Below are positions 60,201-64,000 of a stretch of 64,000 nt of DNA, in pieces. Made by a program: the position numbers and the translations under genes. Under the pieces are notes generated by a model. That model searched no databases. It was not told where the DNA came from and worked only from the letters and a program-made list of their open reading frames with translations. This DNA comes from Symbiodinium natans (lineage: Eukaryota > Sar > Dinophyceae > Suessiales > Symbiodiniaceae). Location of the stretch: the NCBI GenBank assembly GCA_905221605.1, contig CAJNDS010002837.1:21001-85000 (forward strand), read 5' to 3'. Each line of letters begins with the position of its first letter. The first letter of the stretch is position 1.

Positions 60201-60778
60201 AAACGAATGTTTCAGGACGCTGGCAAGTGATCCCTACTGGCCGTGAATCAACTTGAGGCTGCCACTGCCCAAGAAGCACGTAAGGTCCTGAGAACAAGGG
60301 CTGTGCCTCCCAAGTTGCTTCAACCGAGAGTAGCGAAGTATTGGATAGTTGGGTCGTCAGCGTCAGTGCCTGCTTGCCTGGCCCGATCCCACCCGTCCTG
60401 TGGTTCACAACCGAGCAAGATGTCGCCCACAGCCTGACCAAGTGGAATTGACTTTGGCCAACACAAAGGACGGCTGGCAGGCTCGCTAAAGAAAAGCGCC
60501 TGGCCTGCGATGCTGTGGTGCAGCATGTGGCGAGGTCGAAAGACTGGGCCTCTGGCATTCTCTCCATGTTCTTGGAGGCTGTAAGCTAGAATAACACTAC
60601 CTGCCGAGCGTGACTTACACTGCTGCGACGTGTACTGCTCCAGGAGTGCGCAACTTGAAATTTTACCACACGCATATGCCGGCTGTGAAGCCATGATCAC
60701 TCATGTCTGGCAGGATCTTGGGTGCAAGTGCTGTGACTGTGGCCCTTTGGTTGCCATTCTCAGACACGTAGAGCTCAC
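57276..60778 (-). CDS. NHL-repeat (beta-propeller-like) protein, partial exon set
   Basis: Three minus-strand exons begin with the same acceptor context and phase (AG/GTGAN) and at the same place in an NHL-type repeat: 60778 (ELYVSENGNQRATV), 59328 (DALFIADTENHRVLKCCP) and 57508 (DGFLFVADTGGKWKSSIL). The core L-(Y/F)-(V/I)-x-(D/E)-x-x-N-x-R is the NHL strand signature; the third copy lacks the N-x-R. Between them 60460-60320 (QAVGDILLGCEPQDGWDRAR) and 60160-60010 (EGWRVVYSLSDGLVLKLAAV) are also protein-like. Known: NHL repeats form propellers for protein or RNA binding. Inferred: one gene. The diagnostic inter-strand glycine motifs were not found, so other exons are missing from the model. 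Confidence 0.5.
58379..58860. repeat. Higher-order tandem repeat, seven ~40-bp monomers in a two-level array
   Basis: Monomer (A): AATTCGCGCGAAACCACAGC then GGGAGCATCGAAA, at about 58381, 58497, 58534, 58573, 58698, 58740 and 58779. After copies 1, 4 and 7 a second unit (B) follows: CCCCGTCCCACCGCGCGCG then CCGTTGCGGTC(A/G)GCAACC. After copies 1 and 4, B continues as AAGTGGCCCCCCC and GAAGAGGCCT. The order is A-B, A-A-A-B, A-A-A-B. Each A contains the palindrome TTCGCGCGAA. It sits in an intron of the NHL gene or between exons. Confidence 0.9.
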
Positions 60779-60847
60779 CTGAGCGCCACACAGAGTCTTC
60801 CCCTTGCACTAGGCCGGCATGTTGAGAGTCTTTTTCAGACGCTATCC

Positions 60848-61165
60848 ATGGCAAGGAGGAGGCGCGGTGAAAGGAAGCCCAACAAAGTTCTCATTTTGGT
60901 ATTCTTGATGCAGTGTTTCGCAGCTTCGCATTTTTTCCTCCTGCGTGCGTGTGTCGGCCAGGCCAGCACTCGCAGCGACGACACGGGCCTCGGATCAAAG
61001 TTCTCTCAAATTCATTGGGGTGTATGTGCGCGCAATGCAACCAGCATCTCAGACACGGGCACTGCGGTGGCTCCTCGATTCTCAAAAACAACAAAAACCC
61101 CGAAAACATCTACCCCCATCTACACTTTGCCCCCCAAGGCCACAGCAGTGCACCCTAAATCCTGA
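60848..61165 (+). CDS. First exon of a plus-strand gene with N-terminal signal anchor
   Basis: The ATG at 60848 opens MARRRRGERKPNKVLILVFL followed by a hydrophobic stretch (MQCFAASHFFLL), a basic cytosolic tip then membrane segment typical of type II (Golgi-type) proteins; the rest is Ser/Thr/Pro-rich stem-like sequence. Further plus-strand frames at 61238-61410 (GATAEDRFQQSLSTCESPGQ) and 61490-61690 (HVPSASPGKCDEVLEPGLAT) may be later exons. It starts 70 bases from the first N-H-L exon on the other strand, so the two would be divergent. No catalytic domain seen; the true exon end is unknown. Confidence 0.45.
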   Translation: MARRRRGERKPNKVLILVFLMQCFAASHFFLLRACVGQASTRSDDTGLGSKFSQIHWGVCARNATSISDTGTAVAPRFSKTTKTPKTSTPIYTLPPKATAVHPKS

Positions 61166-62439
61166 ATTTACAAACCTGAAGGGGCTTGGAACACGTGGAA
61201 CGCTCAACGTCTTAGCGGCTTCGACTGCGCACGCTGTTTGAATGCCATTGGAGCCACAGCAGAAGACCGTTTTCAACAAAGCCTCTCAACATGCGAAAGC
61301 CCTGGACAAAACCTGCTTTGCGAATGGTCTGACATGTGCTGGAACAAATACGTCTTTCTCTGGTCTGTGCACCGTGTAGTTCAGCTGGGCCCATGGGTGC
61401 AATATGTTGCAATCAGGACCAACATGTCTAGTCTACTTCTACCAAAGTCTATGCAAGTCCCATGCTCGGACACTGGCTCTGCAAGTCATCCCTGCACCCA
61501 TTCTACCACACGCACGTCCCATCTGCAAGTCCTGGCAAGTGCGACGAGGTCCTTGAGCCAGGGCTTGCGACACCAGCTCTGCAGCTTGTTGGTGTCCGCC
61601 TTGTTAGCTTCGAGGGTGGCGGGCGAGCAATTGGATTTCTACAACGCAAGAGGAGCCGGGTGGAAGGGAAATGCTGGTGATTGGTTTTGAACTCACGTTG
61701 CCGCTGCTATTGTTGGCCACGTTTATATTATATATATACACATATATATCGGGATTGCACTACATTCCGTGGATGACTGGCAGGACCAAAGACTCAGCCG
61801 TAGTCGCATGAAGCACAGACACACACACACACACACACTGCAACATGGCTTAGCAGTTCCCATAACAAGCTGCCGAGGATCCGTGTGCTTCATCGACTAG
61901 TGCCTTGGCACATGCCACAATGCCCGCCCGCATAGTTTCAAAATGAACTTCACGAACTTTCACATGTCATGCACGATGAGAGAGGAACACTCATGATTTC
62001 CGAGTAATTTCCAGCAGACTCCCAGGCCCCAGCAGAGCTGAATGAAGCAAACACCATTTGTTGGATCAGGCACATGCCATAGAGCCGGCATGCCGCGCAC
62101 TGTGCCATGACACCTCCAAGCAGGACTTCAGCGGTAAAACAGCTCGTGCGGCAAAAGAGAACAAACCGAAATTTCTAAGCTTGCTACATTCAATCCATCT
62201 TAGCAGGGAGGTTGACGAAGCAAGTACTATTCAAAGCCCAATGCTCTGCTAATCATCGCTCGGGCAGTATGTGGGCTGCGCTCGTTACGCTTCCAGCCTT
62301 CAAGACTGCAGCCTGATGGTGTAGAGCCTTCAGGTCTACAGGGTAAGGTTCCTTTTATGGAGTCAGAGTTTTGGGCTTGAACGAGTAAGAGATCACCCCT
62401 TGCGCCCCATTGCCCCCTAACCCCCTTGTCCCCCACCCC

Positions 62440-63080
62440 GAACAAGCAGCCAAAACCAGTCGATTGGTGCGTTAGCCAAAGCAACATGACATTACGAGGC
62501 CTCAGGTCAAGCTCAAGCTCTTCCTGCGCAGCCACAAACACAAAGCCATTGGTCATCCTCAAGGTGTGAGCCACAAGAGGTGTGCATCGATGTTTCGATC
62601 TGAGCAAGCACAAAACATCCCAAAGTTATGATTGACATTGCACAAAAAAAATGCGGCCCAAAGCTCGATGTCACGCCAGACGTTCGCAGCATCCGCTGGA
62701 AGCTTGCCCGAGCCGTCGCTGTGCCGACGAATCCTCTTTGACAGCAAAGATTCGACGGAATGATTGCTTCCACCCCAATTGCCAGCACCGCTGAGCATTG
62801 TTGAAGCAGGCATCAGGCTGCTTGTGCATGTCGGGATATGCCGGGTGCAGTGCCAAGCGGGTCAAAGCTTCTACGGTGCGCTGCATAACAAGCTCAAGGG
62901 TGGGCCCACAGACAATGGCATTGAAACAGCTGTAGTGTGTTGGAACACAGCATAGCATTTGCGCGTCCCGCGCTGGAACCAAGTCCTGGAATTAACTGTT
63001 GCTATGAGCTCAGCCTGCAGCATAGGCGGCAGGTGTCCAAACGTCGCCATGTAGCCTAGCAAGAGAAGCGGATCCAGCAA
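62440..63080 (-). CDS. Unassigned exons
   Basis: Protein-like minus-strand segments in gene order: 63080-62990 (LLLLGYMATFGHLPPMLQAE); 62960-62790 (CGPTLELVMQRTVEALTRLA, then HPAYPDMHKQPDACF); 62813-62650 (GSNHSVESLLSKRIRRHSDG, then ANVWRDIELWAAFF); 62570-62440 (LRMTNGFVFVAAQEELELDL). No domain recognised; junctions were not resolved. Confidence 0.45.
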
Positions 63081-63089
63081 GTACGTGCA

Positions 63090-64000
63090 GAACCACTAAG
63101 ACTAAAAGCAGCAAGAGCCTCTCGAAGATTGTAAGCGTCTTTCAAAGTTAGCAATCCTACAAGATTCGCCCTGGCCAGTGACTCTGTTACTCTTGCTGCT
63201 AAAAGGGCCCCTCCTCATGCTTTCCAAAAAAAGGTTCTAACGTGCAAGCGGTCGTCTCAAATATTCACCTTTCAGCTGCTTTTCCGCCCAGATCTAACCT
63301 GTAACAAATAGGAAAACTTGATCATCGGCTCCCTTCGGCATGATACAGCCAGGCATGCTTTGCTGGGGGCAGCACACATAAAACGAAGCGCCCAGCTTTG
63401 CAGGCACCTGCACTTTCGCTGGCGACAACGAGTTGTTGCAAATGGAGCATCCGCTTTGGTTTGCAGGGGGGGGAGCTTCATGGAGAGCTTCGCAGGAGAC
63501 TTAACGTTGCTGCTCCTCTTCAGGGCTTGGGCTTTCAGGGTCCTTTTACAGCTCGCTATTCGCCCCTGCAATTATGTTATGACATGTCCTCACTCTTGCG
63601 CATGGGGACCAGGGTTCAACGAGACTGGGCAAAAGCTAAGGCTACGCAGGCCAGCTCAATCTGCGGCTGGCGCGCATGAAGCGTCTACCTACAACAACTA
63701 CACGCCGTTCTTCAAGCCCTCACAAAATTGTTTTGGGTTTTGGGGGATTCGAAATTTAGAGTTGATGCCCAAACAGACTTCACTGGCCGCTGGACTCATT
63801 GTATGCGTGATCATGCCCAACAGCCAAACGCTGAAACTCGAAAGGCACCCTGCTGCGCCGACCTGACCCCGGTGAGTGCATGCCGGCCCGGATGAAGTCG
63901 ACACTACACGTCACTACACTGCGCGACGCGCTCTTGTTTTCCACTCCGGGGCTGGGCTGACGAGACGCGCAGTCTCTCCATCGAAGTCCTGGCACCGCCC
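63090..64000. other. No assigned gene
   Basis: The plus strand is open over 63318-63866 and the minus over 63272-63571 (basic, KSPAKLSMKLPPLQTKAD). Coding strand cannot be decided and no domain is visible. Confidence 0.3.

Noticed and set aside
1-64000. CRISPR arrays, tRNA/rRNA genes, bacterial operons, spliced-leader (DinoSL) relics
   Set aside because: No direct-repeat/spacer structure, no tRNA B-box-like sequence found by eye, and no match to the CCGTAGCCATTTTGGCTCAAG-type leader noticed on either strand; a covariance-model search would be needed to exclude small RNAs.

Overview
This is a window of a eukaryotic nuclear genome, almost certainly from a dinoflagellate (Symbiodiniaceae-like, but the sequence does not fix genus or species). 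Evidence: (1) genes are cut into many very short exons, and at 13 junctions that I could join in frame the donor is GC nine times, GT three times and GA once, with acceptors nearly always AG followed by G; (2) interstitial TTTAGGG-type telomeric arrays; (3) very long homopolymer C/G tracts, CT and GT microsatellites and mosaic minisatellites; (4) nearly every recognisable exon lies on the minus strand, i.e. a unidirectional gene array. There are no bacterial operons, CRISPR arrays, rRNAs or tRNAs that I can see.

Layout. 0.6-6.6 kb: NAD-type isocitrate/isopropylmalate dehydrogenase family gene, eight exons joined in phase, with a telomeric array inside one intron. 6.6-13.4 kb: mostly unassigned, with simple repeats. 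13.4-17.4 kb: a long coiled-coil protein gene. 18-25 kb: unassigned minus-strand exons. 25.7-27.1 kb: AT-rich, decayed LINE-type reverse-transcriptase remnant. 28-30 kb: unassigned minus-strand exons. 31.8-32.5 kb: large mosaic microsatellite. 35.9-41.9 kb: a voltage-gated potassium channel whose pore, S5 and S6 can be spliced exactly, followed on the same strand by a pair of EF-hands, most simply one Ca2+-responsive Kv channel gene; a second telomeric array sits in the intron that divides S6. 43.9-45 kb and 47.9-50.2 kb: unassigned minus-strand genes, the latter with several membrane segments. 52.1-55.1 kb: an apple/PAN-like single-pass membrane protein, with a further PAN-like exon at 55.6 kb. 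57.3-60.8 kb: exons carrying NHL-type repeat motifs, with a higher-order tandem repeat between them. 60.85 kb: start of a divergent plus-strand gene with a signal anchor. 62-63 kb: further unassigned minus-strand exons.

The window is a neighbourhood of independent genes rather than a pathway. The most interesting items are the apparent Kv channel plus EF-hand architecture, the two telomeric arrays that both prove to be intronic, and the very high share of GC donor sites. Exon ends are exact where reading phase and protein similarity agree on both sides; all other exon ends are approximate. No database search was possible.
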